The notes below the pieces were generated by a model. The model was not told the DNA's origin, made no database searches, and saw only the letters and a program-made list of their open reading frames with translations. From an uncultured Sphingomonadaceae bacterium (GTDB lineage Bacteria > Pseudomonadota > Alphaproteobacteria > Sphingomonadales > Sphingomonadaceae), in assembly GCA_937995515.1 (NCBI GenBank), contig CALKJZ010000025.1, forward strand, positions 1 to 64,000: a stretch of 64,000 nucleotides of DNA, read 5' to 3'. Positions 1 to 8,941 of this stretch are shown in pieces. Position 1 is the first letter of the stretch. Each line of letters begins with the position of its first letter. Both the position numbers and the translations under genes were made by a program.

Positions 1-1
1 G

Positions 2-85
2 CGCGCGCTCCGCAACGGCAAGGAAAAGGGGGTGCCCATGGATGAGGGGTCCGGTCGGCGCGCGGCTCGAACGCCGTCGCGCTGA
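2..85 (+). CDS. C-terminal tail of a protein entering from upstream (partial)
   Basis: Frame 2 is open from the window edge to a TGA at 83-85 and reads RALRNGKEKGVPMDEGSGRR before the stop. The charged composition looks like a protein tail rather than random translation. Only 27 residues are visible, so no function can be assigned. It lies in the same direction as the next gene, 80 bp upstream of it. Confidence 0.35.
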   Translation, partial: RALRNGKEKGVPMDEGSGRRAARTPSR

Positions 86-165
86 GCTGTTCCCACAGGC
101 GTTTTCTCCCGATTTCACCCGACGCGGCCCGAACAGGCCATCTCTCACGTTCGAACAGGTGCATC

Positions 166-909
166 ATGATCACCCATTTCCATCTCGCCGCTGCGCGCCG
201 TCGGCACATCGCACGCGGTCCCCGGCGGGTTGCCGGCATCGCCCTCATCCTCGTGGCTGCAGGTCTCGCGGCTGGGCCCGCCCGCGCCAGCGGCCCCTAT
301 GTGGTCGATGATGCCGCCATCACCCCGCCCGGCGAGGGCCAGGTCGAAACCTGGGTTTCGCTCACCGGCCGCGGCCACCTCTTCGCCTTCCTGCCCGCCA
401 CCACGCTCCAGGCGATCCCCTTCATGGAATGGACGGTGGGGCTCGAGACCGGCCGTTTCGATGGCGCGCGCGCAACCGGCCTCACCCTCCAGGCCAAGGC
501 GCTGTTCGGCAGCGAGCCGGAAGCCGCGGGCGACATCGGCTTTTCCGCCTCCGGCGCCGTCCGCTTCGGGCTCGATGGCGAGGGCGCAACGGATGTCGCC
601 GTCAACGGCATCGCCACCTTTGCCGCCACGGATCGGCTGCTGCTGCACGGCAATCTCGGCTTCGCCCGCAACCGGACAGACCGTGTCTCGGCACTCACCT
701 GGGGCGCCCGCGCCGAGCTTGCCGTCATTCCCGAGCGGCTTGCCCTCCATGGCGAGCTGTTCGGCACGTCTAAATCCTCGGCCGGCGTCCAGCTTGGTCT
801 TCGCCCCACCATCCTCGATGGCGCGATGGATCTCGAGTTCATCGTCAGCCGCAACCTCGCTGACGAGCGGGAGAGCTGGGCGACACTGGGCCTTGCCATC
901 CGCTTCTGA
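166..909 (+). CDS. Exported, probable outer-membrane beta-barrel protein of unknown function
   Basis: The 247-residue product has an Arg-rich N-terminus followed by a hydrophobic stretch (IALILVAAGLAAGPARA) ending in an AxA-like cleavage site, so it is probably exported. The mature part alternates polar and non-polar residues (VETWVSLTGR, LLLHGNLGFAR, MDLEFIVSRNL) and ends in a terminal aromatic residue after Arg (LAIRF). Both traits are typical of outer-membrane beta-barrels inserted by Bam. Opening the mature protein with VDDAAITPPGEGQVETW recalls small barrel proteins seen in sphingomonads. No catalytic motif is visible. The long minus-strand ORFs across this gene are shadows. Confidence 0.75.
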   Translation: MITHFHLAAARRRHIARGPRRVAGIALILVAAGLAAGPARASGPYVVDDAAITPPGEGQVETWVSLTGRGHLFAFLPATTLQAIPFMEWTVGLETGRFDGARATGLTLQAKALFGSEPEAAGDIGFSASGAVRFGLDGEGATDVAVNGIATFAATDRLLLHGNLGFARNRTDRVSALTWGARAELAVIPERLALHGELFGTSKSSAGVQLGLRPTILDGAMDLEFIVSRNLADERESWATLGLAIRF

Positions 910-1010
910 GCCGGCGCAAGGTCGCATCCGGAGGGGCAGGGCGGCAGGGGTTGCCCCCGTCGGGAGGATCTGGTGGGGGGCAATCCGGAAGATGCCAGAG
1001 GCAAAGCGTG

Positions 1011-1910
1011 ATGGACCCGATGATCGAAGCCGGTCTCAACCTGCTGGTGGCAGTCGCGCTCGGCGCCGCCATCGGGCTGGAACGGCAGTGGCGGCAGCGG
1101 CTTGCGGGGCTGCGAACCAACACCCTTGTCGCGTTGGGCTCGGCCAGCTTCGTGGTGTTTGCTGCGTCGTTCCCTGACGAGGTCAGCCCGACCCGCGTTG
1201 CCGCCCAGGTCGTCTCCGGCATCGGCTTTTTGGGTGCCGGCATCATCTTCCGCGAGGGGCTGAACGTCCGAGGGCTCAACACCGCGGCCACGCTCTGGTG
1301 CGCTGCCGCGGTCGGGCTTCTTGCCGGCGCGGGCGAGTTCGGTCGTGCTGCGATCGTCGCGGGGCTGGTCATCGCCGTCAACATCGCGCTTCGCCCCGTG
1401 CTGCGCTTCATCCATGCCCGTCCACAGCCCGAGCCGGAGGGAGATCGCCACTATGTTGTCACGGTGGTGAGCCGGGGCGAAGCCGAGGCCCATGTCCGGG
1501 CGCTGCTCCTGCAGGGCGTATCCGGCGCCGGGCTGCGCCTGCGCCGGCTCGACAGCCAGAATATCGAGGACAGCGACCGCATCGAGGTGGAAGCCGAGGT
1601 GCTCGGGTCCGTCCGCGCCGATGCACCGATCGAGCAGATCATCGGCCGGCTCAGCCTCGAACCGCAGGTGACGGCCGCCCGCTGGCGCCTCGACGACGCC
1701 GGCCGCGACCGAGGCCCCAGGGCGGCTTTCTGCCAGGCGGCTGGGCGTGGGCGGCTCCGGGCTGTCCCAAAGCCGGTTCCCGGGGCGATAATGCAGCTCA
1801 TTCCGACGGCCAGCCAGATCCCGACATCCCGCTTCGCCCGGTCGCCGCCGTGTCCGCTCTGGATGGCTCTTGCGTCTCGTGCCGCACACGTGCGCATTGT
1901 GGAAGGCTGA
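1011..1910 (+). CDS. MgtC/SapB-family inner-membrane protein
   Basis: The N-terminal half holds the MgtC/SapB signature: AAIGLERQWRQRLAGLRTNTLVALGSA, then GIGFLGAGIIFREGLNVRGLNTAATLWCAAAVGLLAG, with about four membrane helices in residues 5-125. The soluble C-terminal part (about 140-235) resembles the ACT-like domain of the family. MgtC proteins are linked to magnesium limitation and modulation of the F-type ATP synthase; a role here is inferred from family only. I start at ATG 1011 because the ORF-track start at 951 adds a Gly/Ser-rich peptide unlike the family. The last roughly 65 residues (after RWRLDDAG) are Pro/Ala/Cys-rich and family-atypical, so the 3' end may be frameshifted. Confidence 0.82.
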   Translation: MDPMIEAGLNLLVAVALGAAIGLERQWRQRLAGLRTNTLVALGSASFVVFAASFPDEVSPTRVAAQVVSGIGFLGAGIIFREGLNVRGLNTAATLWCAAAVGLLAGAGEFGRAAIVAGLVIAVNIALRPVLRFIHARPQPEPEGDRHYVVTVVSRGEAEAHVRALLLQGVSGAGLRLRRLDSQNIEDSDRIEVEAEVLGSVRADAPIEQIIGRLSLEPQVTAARWRLDDAGRDRGPRAAFCQAAGRGRLRAVPKPVPGAIMQLIPTASQIPTSRFARSPPCPLWMALASRAAHVRIVEG

Positions 1911-2016
1911 ACGAGGCCGCAGGCCGCCGATTGCGCCAATCCCCGCCAAGCACGCCAACTTTTCAACAAGTTAGATGCCACAACAGGCGGTCTGAAACAT
2001 CTTGCTTCGGGTCTGT

Positions 2017-2107
2017 TGGCGGAGCGGGAGGGATTCGAACCCTCGAGGAGCTGTTAACCCCTACACACTTTCCAGGCGTGCGCCTTCGACCACTCGGCCA
2101 CCGCTCC
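2017..2107 (-). tRNA. tRNA-Ser (anticodon GGA), CCA encoded
   Basis: Read on the minus strand, the gene starts GGAGCGGTGGCCGAGTGG, carries the anticodon loop CTGGAAA with anticodon GGA, then a long class-II variable arm (GTGTAGGGGTTAACAGCTCC), the T-arm GGTTCGAATCC, and acceptor CCGCTCC-G-CCA. The acceptor stem pairs 7 of 7. The 91-nt length is normal for serine tRNA. It decodes UCC/UCU. The CCA end is encoded at 2017-2019. Confidence 0.97.
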
Positions 2108-2120
2108 AACGCAGCCGCGC

Positions 2121-2149
2121 CACCTAGGACCGGGCCCGCCGCTTGGCAA
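2121..2149 (-). promoter_or_regulatory. Possible sigma-70 promoter of tRNA-Ser
   Basis: On the minus strand TTGCCA (2144-2149) and TAGGTG (2121-2126) are separated by 17 bases and lie about 14 bases upstream of the tRNA 5' end. The -35 is reasonable but the -10 is weak, so this is tentative. Confidence 0.25.
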
Positions 2150-2212
2150 GGGATGCGCCACCGGCTGCCCGGCCCGGTTGACAGGCCCGCCAGCCGCCGC
2201 CACCCGCGGCCC

Positions 2213-3841
2213 ATGCCAGCCACGGTTGCACAGCGGATTGTCGAGAGCCTCGCCCTCGGCGGGGTGACGCACGCCTTCGCAGTCCCCGGCGAAAGCTATC
2301 TGCCGGTGCTCGACGCCCTGTTCGGCTTCGAAGGGATCCGGCTCGTCACCTGCCGGCACGAGGCGGCTGCCGCGCACATGGCCGAGGCGGCGGCCCGCCT
2401 CTCGGGCCGCTGCGGCCTTGCGATGGTAACACGCGGGCCCGGCGCGACGCATGCGGCCATCGGGCTTCACACCGCGCAGCAGGATTCCACGCCGCTGCTG
2501 CTGCTCGTGGGGCAGGTGGGCACCGGCATGCTGGGCCGCGAGGCGTTCCAGGAAATCGATTATGGGCAGATGTTCGGGCGCGTGGCCAAGAGGGTCTTCG
2601 AGCTGACGGTGGCGGACCGCGCGCCCGAAATCACGGCCTCGGCCATCGCCTGCGCCCGGTCGGGCCGGCCGGGCCCGGTCGTCCTGGTCTGCCCCGAGGA
2701 TGTGCTGGCGCAATCCTGCGCCGCCGCACCGGTCAGGCCGGCCATCCCCATGCCGCCCGGCCTTGCCGACCCGCGGCCGGTGGCAGACCTGATCGGCCGG
2801 GCCGAGCGCCCCATCCTCTTCCTGGGTGGCCCGGGCTGGACGGAGGCCGAATGCGCTCTCGCCAGGCGGTTTGCCGAACGGCAGCACCTGCCGGTTGTCA
2901 CCAGCTGGCGGCGCAAGGACCGGTTCGACACGCGGCATCCGCTCTATGCCGGCGAACTGGGGCTGGGCGCCAACCCCATGCTGGTGGAAGCGGTGAAGGC
3001 CGCCGATCTCGTGCTCGCCATCGGCCCGCTGCTCGGCGAGAATGCAACGCAGGGCTACACGCTCTTCACGCCGGACTCCGCAGCCCGCGTGCTGGTGCAC
3101 GTGCATCCCGAGGCCGAGGCGCTCACCCGCACGTGGCAGCCGCGCCTTGCCATCCAGGCTGCACCCGGCCCCGCGCTCGAAGCGCTGTGTGCGCTTGCGC
3201 CCGGCCCGCGGCGCGATGCGTGGGTGGAGGGCCTCGCCGCGCTCCACGCGACGTGGACGGAGCCGACCGCCGTCTCTGCCGGGGCCAATCCGGCGGCCAT
3301 CGTGCAGCATGTCTGCGCCACGCTTCCCGATGATGCGATCCTGTGCAATGGCGCGGGAAACTTCGCCGCCTGGGTGCACCGCTTCCATCGGCCGCGGGTC
3401 TGCGGCACCCAGCTTGCTCCCGTGTCGGGTGCCATGGGCTATGGCCTTCCGGCCGCGATTGCCGCCTCGATCCTCTACCCCGAGCGCGAGGTGGTGGCCT
3501 TTGCCGGCGATGGCGATGCGATGATGGCCGTCGCCGAGCTTGCCACGATTGTGCACGAGGGCGCGCGGCCGGTCATCATTGTCTTCGACAACGGCCAGTA
3601 TGGAACGATCCGCATGCACCAGGCGCGCGACTTTCCGGGCCGGCCGATCGGCACCAGGCTTTCAAACCCGGATTTTGCAGCCCTTGCGCGCGCCTTCGGC
3701 CTTCACGCGGAAACGGTGCGCAGGACGGAGGCGTTCCCCTGCGCCCTCGAGCGCGCGCGGCAGCAGCGCCCGGCGCTCATCCACGTGCTGCAGGACCCGG
3801 CGGAAATCGCGCCCGGCCGGCGGCTGGAGGGGGATGCATGA
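2213..3841 (+). CDS. Thiamine-diphosphate enzyme, acetolactate synthase large-subunit-like
   Basis: The 542-residue protein has the three-domain layout of ThDP decarboxylases and synthases. The N-terminal PYR domain carries the catalytic Glu at about residue 50 (CRHEAAAAHMAEA), followed by GRCGLAMVTRGPGATHA. The middle nucleotide-binding-like domain includes PILFLGGPG. The PP domain has the ThDP/Mg motif GDGDAMMAV at about 432 followed by DNGQYGT. Start ATG 2213 sits directly before the conserved QRIVESLALGGV; the much longer upstream ORF is spurious. Its stop overlaps the start of the M20 hydrolase by 4 bp, so the two are co-translated. No acetolactate synthase small subunit follows, so this is probably a catabolic or side-activity ThDP enzyme rather than IlvB. 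Substrate unknown. Confidence 0.85.
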   Translation: MPATVAQRIVESLALGGVTHAFAVPGESYLPVLDALFGFEGIRLVTCRHEAAAAHMAEAAARLSGRCGLAMVTRGPGATHAAIGLHTAQQDSTPLLLLVGQVGTGMLGREAFQEIDYGQMFGRVAKRVFELTVADRAPEITASAIACARSGRPGPVVLVCPEDVLAQSCAAAPVRPAIPMPPGLADPRPVADLIGRAERPILFLGGPGWTEAECALARRFAERQHLPVVTSWRRKDRFDTRHPLYAGELGLGANPMLVEAVKAADLVLAIGPLLGENATQGYTLFTPDSAARVLVHVHPEAEALTRTWQPRLAIQAAPGPALEALCALAPGPRRDAWVEGLAALHATWTEPTAVSAGANPAAIVQHVCATLPDDAILCNGAGNFAAWVHRFHRPRVCGTQLAPVSGAMGYGLPAAIAASILYPEREVVAFAGDGDAMMAVAELATIVHEGARPVIIVFDNGQYGTIRMHQARDFPGRPIGTRLSNPDFAALARAFGLHAETVRRTEAFPCALERARQQRPALIHVLQDPAEIAPGRRLEGDA

Positions 3842-5061
3842 GCCTCAGCCGCTTCGAGGCCGAGACGCTGGCGGCCATCGACGGCGCGCCGCTGCTCGAG
3901 CGCACGCTCGCCTGGGCGCAGATCAACAGCGGCTCGCGCAACCTTGCCGGCCTTGCCGCCATGGAGCGGCTGCTCGCCGAGGCCTGGCGCGGTCTTGGCG
4001 AGGTGCGCATCCACGCGCCTGCGCCCGCGACGCGGATGGCAGCCGATGGCCGGATCCTGCCAGAGGCGCTCGGCCGCACCATCGAGATCGTGGCGCGGCC
4101 GGAGGCCCCGGTGCGGGTGCTGCTGACCGGCCACTACGACACGGTGTTCGGCGAGGACCACCCGTTCCAGGAGGTCCGCTGGCTGGAGGAGGGGGTGGTA
4201 AATGGCCCCGGGGTCGCCGACATGAAGGGCGGAATCGCCGTGATGCTCGGCGCGCTGTCCGCCTTCGAAGCGAGCCCGCTTGCAGCAGGGATCGGCTGGA
4301 CGGTGCTGCTCAATGCCGATGAGGAGATCTCCTCGCCCGGCTCGGGGTCGCTGCTTGCGGCGCGGGCGCTGGAGGCGGCATGCGGGCTGACCTTTGAGCC
4401 GGCGCTCGCCGACGGCACGCTCGCAGGCGCAAGGCCTGGCTCGGGCAATTTCTCCATCCACGTGGCCGGCCGCTCGGCGCATGCCGGCCGGGAGCCCGAA
4501 AAGGGCCGCAATGCCGTGCTCGCAGCGGCCGATCTCGCGTTGCGCCTCGCCCGGATGGCCGCGCCCGATCTCCGCGTGAATGTGGCGCGCATCGAGGGCG
4601 GGGGGCCGAACAACATGGTGCCCGAGACAGCCGTCTTGCGCGTGAACATGCGCCCGGCCTCCGCCACGGCCGAGGCGCGCGCGCTCGCCGGGCTCGATGC
4701 CGCAATCGCCGAGGTGTCCTGCGCCCACGAGGTCGCAGCCCACCGCCACGGCGGTTTCGCCCGCCCGCCCAAGCCGCTCGACGGGAACCAGCTGCGGCTG
4801 TTCGAGCTGGTGCGTGCGGCCGGCGCCGATCTCGGGCTTCCGGTCGCATGGCGGCCGGCCGGCGGCGTGTGCGACGGCAACAACCTCGCCGCAACCGGCC
4901 TTGCGGTCGTCGACACGCTGGGCGTGCGCGGGGGCGCCATCCATTCGGCCGACGAGTTCCTGCTGACCGAAAGCCTGGCCGAGCGGGCGCGGCTGGCCTG
5001 CCTTGTCTTGATGCGGATTGCGCGCGACGGCTTTGCGCGCGCGGCGCCTCAGTCGTCGTAG
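3838..5061 (+). CDS. M20-family metallohydrolase (ArgE/DapE/CPG2-like)
   Basis: The 407-residue product shows the co-catalytic zinc pattern of M20 peptidases: GHYDTVF (His and Asp near residues 99-101), GVADMKGG (bridging Asp near 128), NADEE (acid/base and metal Glu near 162-163) and a C-terminal His in [10 protein letters not shown] near 370. The dimerisation domain lies between them ([25 protein letters not shown]). Such enzymes cleave N-acyl or peptide bonds of amino-acid derivatives in the cytoplasm. It overlaps the upstream ThDP enzyme in ATGA, which implies one pathway, and its 3' end overlaps scoB convergently by 13 bp. A role in the succinylarginine pathway encoded at 37-41 kb is possible but only inferred. 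Confidence 0.86.
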   Translation: MSLSRFEAETLAAIDGAPLLERTLAWAQINSGSRNLAGLAAMERLLAEAWRGLGEVRIHAPAPATRMAADGRILPEALGRTIEIVARPEAPVRVLLTGHYDTVFGEDHPFQEVRWLEEGVVNGPGVADMKGGIAVMLGALSAFEASPLAAGIGWTVLLNADEEISSPGSGSLLAARALEAACGLTFEPALADGTLAGARPGSGNFSIHVAGRSAHAGREPEKGRNAVLAAADLALRLARMAAPDLRVNVARIEGGGPNNMVPETAVLRVNMRPASATAEARALAGLDAAIAEVSCAHEVAAHRHGGFARPPKPLDGNQLRLFELVRAAGADLGLPVAWRPAGGVCDGNNLAATGLAVVDTLGVRGGAIHSADEFLLTESLAERARLACLVLMRIARDGFARAAPQSS

Positions 5062-5684
5062 GCGGCCGTCGTTTTCGCCCGCACCTCGTCCTTCGAGACC
5101 CCGGGCGCGAGCTCCACAAGCCGGAACCGGCTGCCGATGCGGTCAGGCCGCTCGAAGACGGCGAGATCGGTGATGATCACGTCCACGCAATTCTGCCCCG
5201 TCAGCGGCAGGGTGCACCGGGGCACGAACTTCGGCCGGCCGGCCTTGTCCACATGCTCCATCATCACCACGATCCGCGGGGTGCCGGCGACGAGGTCCAT
5301 GGCACCCCCCATGCCCTTGACCATCTTGCCCGGCACCATCCAGTTGGCAAGGTCACCATTTTCGGCCACCTCCATCGCGCCCAGCACCGACAGGTCCATG
5401 TGCCCGCCGCGGATCATGGCGAAACTGTCGGCCGAGGAGAAATAGCTCGTGCGCGGCAGCTCCGTCACAGTCTGCTTGCCGGCGTTGATGAGGTCCGGGT
5501 CCTCCTCGCCCTCGAAGGGGAAGGGGCCCATGCCCAGCATCCCGTTTTCGGACTGCAGCGTGATGTCGAGGGCCCCGGCATGGTTGGCGACCAGCGTCGG
5601 CATGCCGATGCCGAGGTTCACATAGAAGCCGTCCTTCAGCTCGCGGGCCGCCCGCGCAGCCATCTCGTCTCGTGTCCAGGGCAT
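5049..5684 (-). CDS. scoB: 3-oxoacid CoA-transferase subunit B
   Basis: The 211-residue beta subunit contains [17 protein letters not shown] near the start and [12 protein letters not shown], where the Glu is the covalent CoA-thioester residue of family I CoA-transferases. With subunit A it transfers CoA between succinyl-CoA and a 3-oxoacid such as acetoacetate, so ketone bodies can enter the TCA cycle. A good Shine-Dalgarno (AAGGAG) precedes the ATG at 5684. It lies downstream of scoA in the same direction, separated by 132 bp that contain a GC-rich palindrome. The exact acyl substrate cannot be read from the sequence. Confidence 0.9.
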   Translation of the reverse strand: MPWTRDEMAARAARELKDGFYVNLGIGMPTLVANHAGALDITLQSENGMLGMGPFPFEGEEDPDLINAGKQTVTELPRTSYFSSADSFAMIRGGHMDLSVLGAMEVAENGDLANWMVPGKMVKGMGGAMDLVAGTPRIVVMMEHVDKAGRPKFVPRCTLPLTGQNCVDVIITDLAVFERPDRIGSRFRLVELAPGVSKDEVRAKTTAAYDD

Positions 5685-5816
5685 GGGTCTACTCCTTGGG
5701 GGCGATGCACGGGGGGGCGATGCACAGGCCGCCGGGTGCCGGCGCCTCGCGTGCGGGCCCGGGCCCGCGCGTCCGGCCTCGGGCCGGGCCGGGAGAGAGG
5801 GCCCGGGCGGGGCGCA
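5685..5816. repeat. scoA-scoB intergenic segment with palindrome and direct repeat
   Basis: The 132-bp spacer is almost pure G+C. It contains a perfect 16-bp palindrome GCGGGCCCGGGCCCGC at 5753-5768, and a 13-bp direct repeat GGGGGCGATGCAC at 5698-5710 and 5713-5725. In the transcript the palindrome could fold between the two cistrons. There is no T-run, so it is not a classical terminator. Confidence 0.6.
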
Positions 5817-6530
5817 TCATGCGGCCGCCGCCTCCCGCCTGCGCACCGTCCGCTGCTCGATCCGCTTTTCGAACGTGCCAGCAAACAGGCGCTTGACGAA
5901 CACGCTGGGCGTGTGGATGCAGTCCGGGTCGAGCCCGCCTTCGGGCACGATCTCTTCCACCTCGGCCACCGTCACCCGGCCTGCGGTTGCCGCCATCGGA
6001 TTGAAGTTGCGCGCGGTCTTCCGGTAGACAAGGTTCCCGAAAGGGTCGGCCCTCCACGCCTTGACGATCGCAAGATCGGCGACGATGCCCCGCTCGAGGA
6101 TGTAGGTCTTGCCGTCGAACTCCCGGTGTTCCTTGCCCTCGGCCACCACCGTGCCGACCCCGGTGCGGGTGTAGAAGCCGGGGATCCCGGCGCCGCCGGC
6201 GCGCATCCGCTCGGCGAGCGTTCCCTGCGGGCAGAACTCCAGCTCAAGCTCCCCGGCCAGATACTGGCGCTCGAACTCCCGGTTCTCGCCCACATAGGAC
6301 GAGATCATCTTGGCCACCTGGCGGGATTCGAGGAGGAGGCCGAGCCCGAACCCGTCGACCCCGGCATTGTTGGAGACGATGGTAAGGCCGCGCACGCCGG
6401 AATCGCGGATGGCTGCGATGCAGTTCTCCGGGATCCCGCACAGGCCGAAGCCGCCGGCGACGATCGTCATGCCGTCAAACAGGAGGCCTTCGAGCGCGTC
6501 CGCTGCGCTGTGGAAGATCTTGTTGGCCAT
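5817..6530 (-). CDS. scoA: 3-oxoacid CoA-transferase subunit A
   Basis: The 237-residue alpha subunit begins [35 protein letters not shown]. The [10 protein letters not shown] segment is the CoA-transferase signature 1, followed by [17 protein letters not shown] and [26 protein letters not shown], all typical of SCOT alpha subunits. I start at ATG 6530, which has GGAGGG seven bases upstream; the ORF-track start at 6680 would add 50 unrelated residues. It partners with scoB downstream and is divergent from the histidine phosphatase gene. Confidence 0.92.
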   Translation of the reverse strand: MANKIFHSAADALEGLLFDGMTIVAGGFGLCGIPENCIAAIRDSGVRGLTIVSNNAGVDGFGLGLLLESRQVAKMISSYVGENREFERQYLAGELELEFCPQGTLAERMRAGGAGIPGFYTRTGVGTVVAEGKEHREFDGKTYILERGIVADLAIVKAWRADPFGNLVYRKTARNFNPMAATAGRVTVAEVEEIVPEGGLDPDCIHTPSVFVKRLFAGTFEKRIEQRTVRRREAAAA

Positions 6531-6616
6531 TGTCGCCCTCCGGAACATGAAACCCGAATCAGCCTTCGGAAAACCCGCGCTTGACGCTCCCTTAGTCCCG
6601 GTCTTTGCCCAAGGCC

Positions 6617-7273
6617 ATGCCCGATTGCCAGACCATGCCCTATCCGCAGCCGCTCTACCTTGCCCGCCATGCCGAGACATGGTTCAATCGCGTCCGCCGG
6701 ATGCAGGGCAACGAGGCGCACACGCCGCTCACCCGCGCCGGGATTGCCCAGGCCGAGGCCATGGGCAGGGCGCTGGCCCGGCATTTCGAGGCGACGGGCG
6801 AGCCGCTGCCGCAGCTGTGGTCCTCGCCGGCAGGCCGCGCGCGCCAGACGGCCGCAATCGTCGCCGAGCATCTGGGCACCGACTATTTTGCCGTGCGGAT
6901 CGACCCGCGGCTGCGCGAGATCGAGGTCGGGCGCTGGGAGGGGCGCGACTATGCCGAAATCATCGCAACCGAGGGTGAGATCATCGATGCTGAGCACCGG
7001 TTGTTCCGCATGCCGATCCCCGGCGGCGAACATTATGCCGACATCGCACGGCGGCTGGCCGCCTGGCTGGCCGATGCGGGCGAGGGGCCGGCACTCGTCA
7101 TCAGCCACGGCATGACGACGCGCGTGCTGCGCGGGATGCTGGTCGGCGGGCCGGCCTATCATGGCGTGCCGGTTGCCGCGGATGCGCCGCAGGGCTCGGT
7201 GGTCCGGATCGCCGGGGGTGCCGAGGAGCTGCTGCTGGAAGGGGAAGGCGCGCTCGGGCCGCGGGTCGCCTGA
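6617..7273 (+). CDS. Histidine phosphatase family protein (phosphoglycerate-mutase-like)
   Basis: The protein opens with [20 protein letters not shown], the RHxET/N catalytic histidine motif of branch 1 of the superfamily. It continues with [19 protein letters not shown] (second Arg), [13 protein letters not shown], and the second catalytic His in [13 protein letters not shown]. At about 218 residues it fits GpmB/CobC-type phosphatases. Three starts are possible: TTG 6605, ATG 6617 and ATG 6635. I use 6617, which has AAGG close upstream. The substrate is unknown; no cobalamin genes are nearby. It is divergent from scoA. Confidence 0.85.
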   Translation: MPDCQTMPYPQPLYLARHAETWFNRVRRMQGNEAHTPLTRAGIAQAEAMGRALARHFEATGEPLPQLWSSPAGRARQTAAIVAEHLGTDYFAVRIDPRLREIEVGRWEGRDYAEIIATEGEIIDAEHRLFRMPIPGGEHYADIARRLAAWLADAGEGPALVISHGMTTRVLRGMLVGGPAYHGVPVAADAPQGSVVRIAGGAEELLLEGEGALGPRVA

Positions 7274-7491
7274 GCCTGCCATTGACCGATCATCTGCCAT
7301 TTTTGCGGCGCCACTGGGAGAAATTCCGACACGTCGGCCAGCGGGCAGGGCACCCGAACCAAGACAACCCCTTGAATCCGCTCGGTCTCAATCGCTGAAA
7401 CCGGTTGGCACTATTGTTGCCAGGAGAAAACCACGGGGCGGATGGACCATCCCGGCCAACACAGGCCCGGCCAACACAGGAAACGGAACAA
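7274..7491 (+). promoter_or_regulatory. Leader region of the PEPxxWA gene with a sigma-54-type -24/-12 element (7406-7420)
   Basis: No gene is visible in these 218 bases. At 7406-7420 the sequence TGGCAC-TATTG-TTGC matches the RpoN consensus (TGGCAC-N5-TTGC) with exact spacing between the GG and GC doublets. Transcription would start near 7432, leaving about 60 nt of leader before the ATG at 7492, whose Shine-Dalgarno is AGGAAACGGA. PEP-CTERM genes in other exosortase organisms are reported to be sigma-54 dependent; extension to this gene is inference. Confidence 0.55.
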
Positions 7492-8108
7492 ATGACCAAG
7501 TTCTTGCTGGCGCTTCCCCCGCTCGCGGCAGCCGCGCTCGCAAACGCCAGCCCGCTGCCGACCTACCCGACACCCGGCACGGTGAACCCCGCCGACCACA
7601 GCTTCACCGCCGCGGCCACCGGCCCGGTCGTTGCCTATTTCGGCGGCCACTCGGCCGGCTTCACCAGCGTGCTGGCCTCATCGTCAACGCGGTCGATCTC
7701 GGGGTCACCGGCCTCAGCAACGAGACGACGCCGATCGGCACCTCGTTCGATTTTGGCGGGCTGATTGTCAACGCCGGTGACAGTCTCGTGTTCTCCATTG
7801 ACGTCACCAACACCGGAGACCGCTTCTTCTCGAAGCGGTCGCTCAACCCCGACGGCATCACCCACATCTTCTCCGCCCCCTGTGCCGGCGGCCTCGTTGA
7901 CCCCGGCGGTATCATCCCGGCCGGCACCTTTATGGGCGTCGAGGATCTGCTCGGCGGTGGCGACGCCGACTATGACGACCTCAAGTACGTCTTCACCAAC
8001 CTCAGTCGCGGCGTCGTTCCCGAGCCTGCGACCTGGGCCCTCCTGATCGCAGGCTTCGGCCTCGTCGGCTGGAGCCTCCGCCGCCGCAGGGCCGCCCTGA
8101 TCGCCTGA
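7492..8108 (+). pseudogene. DUF4114-like PEPxxWA-CTERM exported protein, one-base frameshift
   Basis: The product starts MTKFLLALPPLAAAALANA, a signal peptide, and runs in frame to AYFGGHSAGFTSVL near 7670. It continues one frame over as LIVNAVDLGVTG, then a DUF4114-like GVEDLLGGGDADYDDLKYVF, and ends in the sorting tail [24 protein letters not shown]. Restoring one G in GTGCTGGCCTCATC (GTGCTGGGCCTCATC, VLGLIV) joins both halves into 205 residues. PEPxxWA tails are membrane-anchored and cleaved by an exosortase system. The gene sits behind a sigma-54-type promoter and ahead of a strong terminator. It may be truly inactivated or a sequencing error. Confidence 0.78.
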
Positions 8109-8143
8109 CGCACTTGCCGGCCAGGGGGCCGGGGGCAGGGGAG

Positions 8144-8175
8144 GGGCCGGGTGACCGGGGCACCCGGCCCTTTTT
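8144..8175 (+). terminator. Rho-independent terminator after the first PEPxxWA gene
   Basis: A perfect 10-bp stem GGGCCGGGTG / CACCCGGCCC encloses the 7-base loop ACCGGGG and is followed by TTTTT. It lies 36 bases after the stop of the plus-strand gene and before the convergent PEPxxWA gene. Confidence 0.85.
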
Positions 8176-8239
8176 CATGCCCGGTCGGGACCGGAGGGAC
8201 GCCGCGTCACCATGTGGCGCAGCCCCCCGGTCTTCAGCT

Positions 8240-8941
8240 TCAGGCGCTGGCGAGCCGACGGCGACGCGCGCTCGCGCCCACCAGCCCGAAGCCTGCGATC
8301 AGCAGCGCCCAGCTTGCCGGCTCGGGCACCGTCCCGCCGGCCGGGATCGCCGCGAGCGACCAGTTGTCGATGCCCCAGCTTTCGTCGGCGCCGCCCTGGA
8401 AGCCCGCCCCGCCGAAACGGAAGGTGACGATGAAGTCGCTGTCGGTGTGGGGGATCAGGAAATTGTGGCTGACCACGGTGTCGGGCCAGAAGGAGCCGAC
8501 GAGGTTGCTGCCGGTGGAGATGACCACGCCCGGCCCCACACCGAAGATGGAGCCAGAGCCGTTGTTGACCGTCCATTCGTAGCTGGTGCCACCGATGGTC
8601 ACGTAAAGGATGTCAGGCGCGGGAGCACCATTCAGCGAATCCCAGCTGTCCTGGAACAGCAGGTCGAACTTGAGGCGAAGCGCCGTGTGGGCGCCCAGGC
8701 CATAGGCTGCAACTTGCGTGGTGGTGTTGGTCACCTTGTGGAGAGATTTGGTGCCGAAACCGGGGACGGACCCTGAAGAAGAATCAATGAAGCCGTCTGT
8801 CGTTGCGACCGACAAGAACGAAGACGGGAAGGGTCCAATGACTTCGAAGGGATCCTCGCTGTCGAACGAGGTCGACCAGACATTCACGTCGGCGGCCGCA
8901 GCCTGGGCGGCGAGCGCGAGGGCGGCAAGGCCCGCAGCCAT
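8240..8941 (-). CDS. PEPxxWA-CTERM sorting domain exported protein
   Basis: The 233-residue product has a hydrophobic N-terminus ([16 protein letters not shown]) and ends [24 protein letters not shown], the exosortase-recognised tripartite tail of motif, transmembrane helix and Arg cluster. The middle is rich in Ser, Thr and Gly with beta-type repeats ([30 protein letters not shown]), like a lectin/jelly-roll exported domain. Its exact role, perhaps surface or extracellular matrix, is unknown. The annotated ATG leaves no positively charged n-region. The neighbouring frame upstream reads RRIIKT, so the true start may lie upstream with a small frame break. Convergent with the DUF4114-like gene. 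Confidence 0.8.
   Translation of the reverse strand: MAAGLAALALAAQAAAADVNVWSTSFDSEDPFEVIGPFPSSFLSVATTDGFIDSSSGSVPGFGTKSLHKVTNTTTQVAAYGLGAHTALRLKFDLLFQDSWDSLNGAPAPDILYVTIGGTSYEWTVNNGSGSIFGVGPGVVISTGSNLVGSFWPDTVVSHNFLIPHTDSDFIVTFRFGGAGFQGGADESWGIDNWSLAAIPAGGTVPEPASWALLIAGFGLVGASARRRRLASA

Noticed and set aside
145-927. 260-residue minus-strand ORF across the first plus-strand gene
   Set aside because: Antisense shadow: the plus-strand frame has a signal peptide and a beta-barrel pattern; the minus frame is Arg/Gly/Ala-rich with no domain.
1947-2016. Small hairpin downstream of tRNA-Ser as a terminator
   Set aside because: The stem is short and there is no T-run.
5753-5768. Palindrome as an intrinsic terminator between scoA and scoB
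   Set aside because: No T-run follows and the two subunits are needed together.
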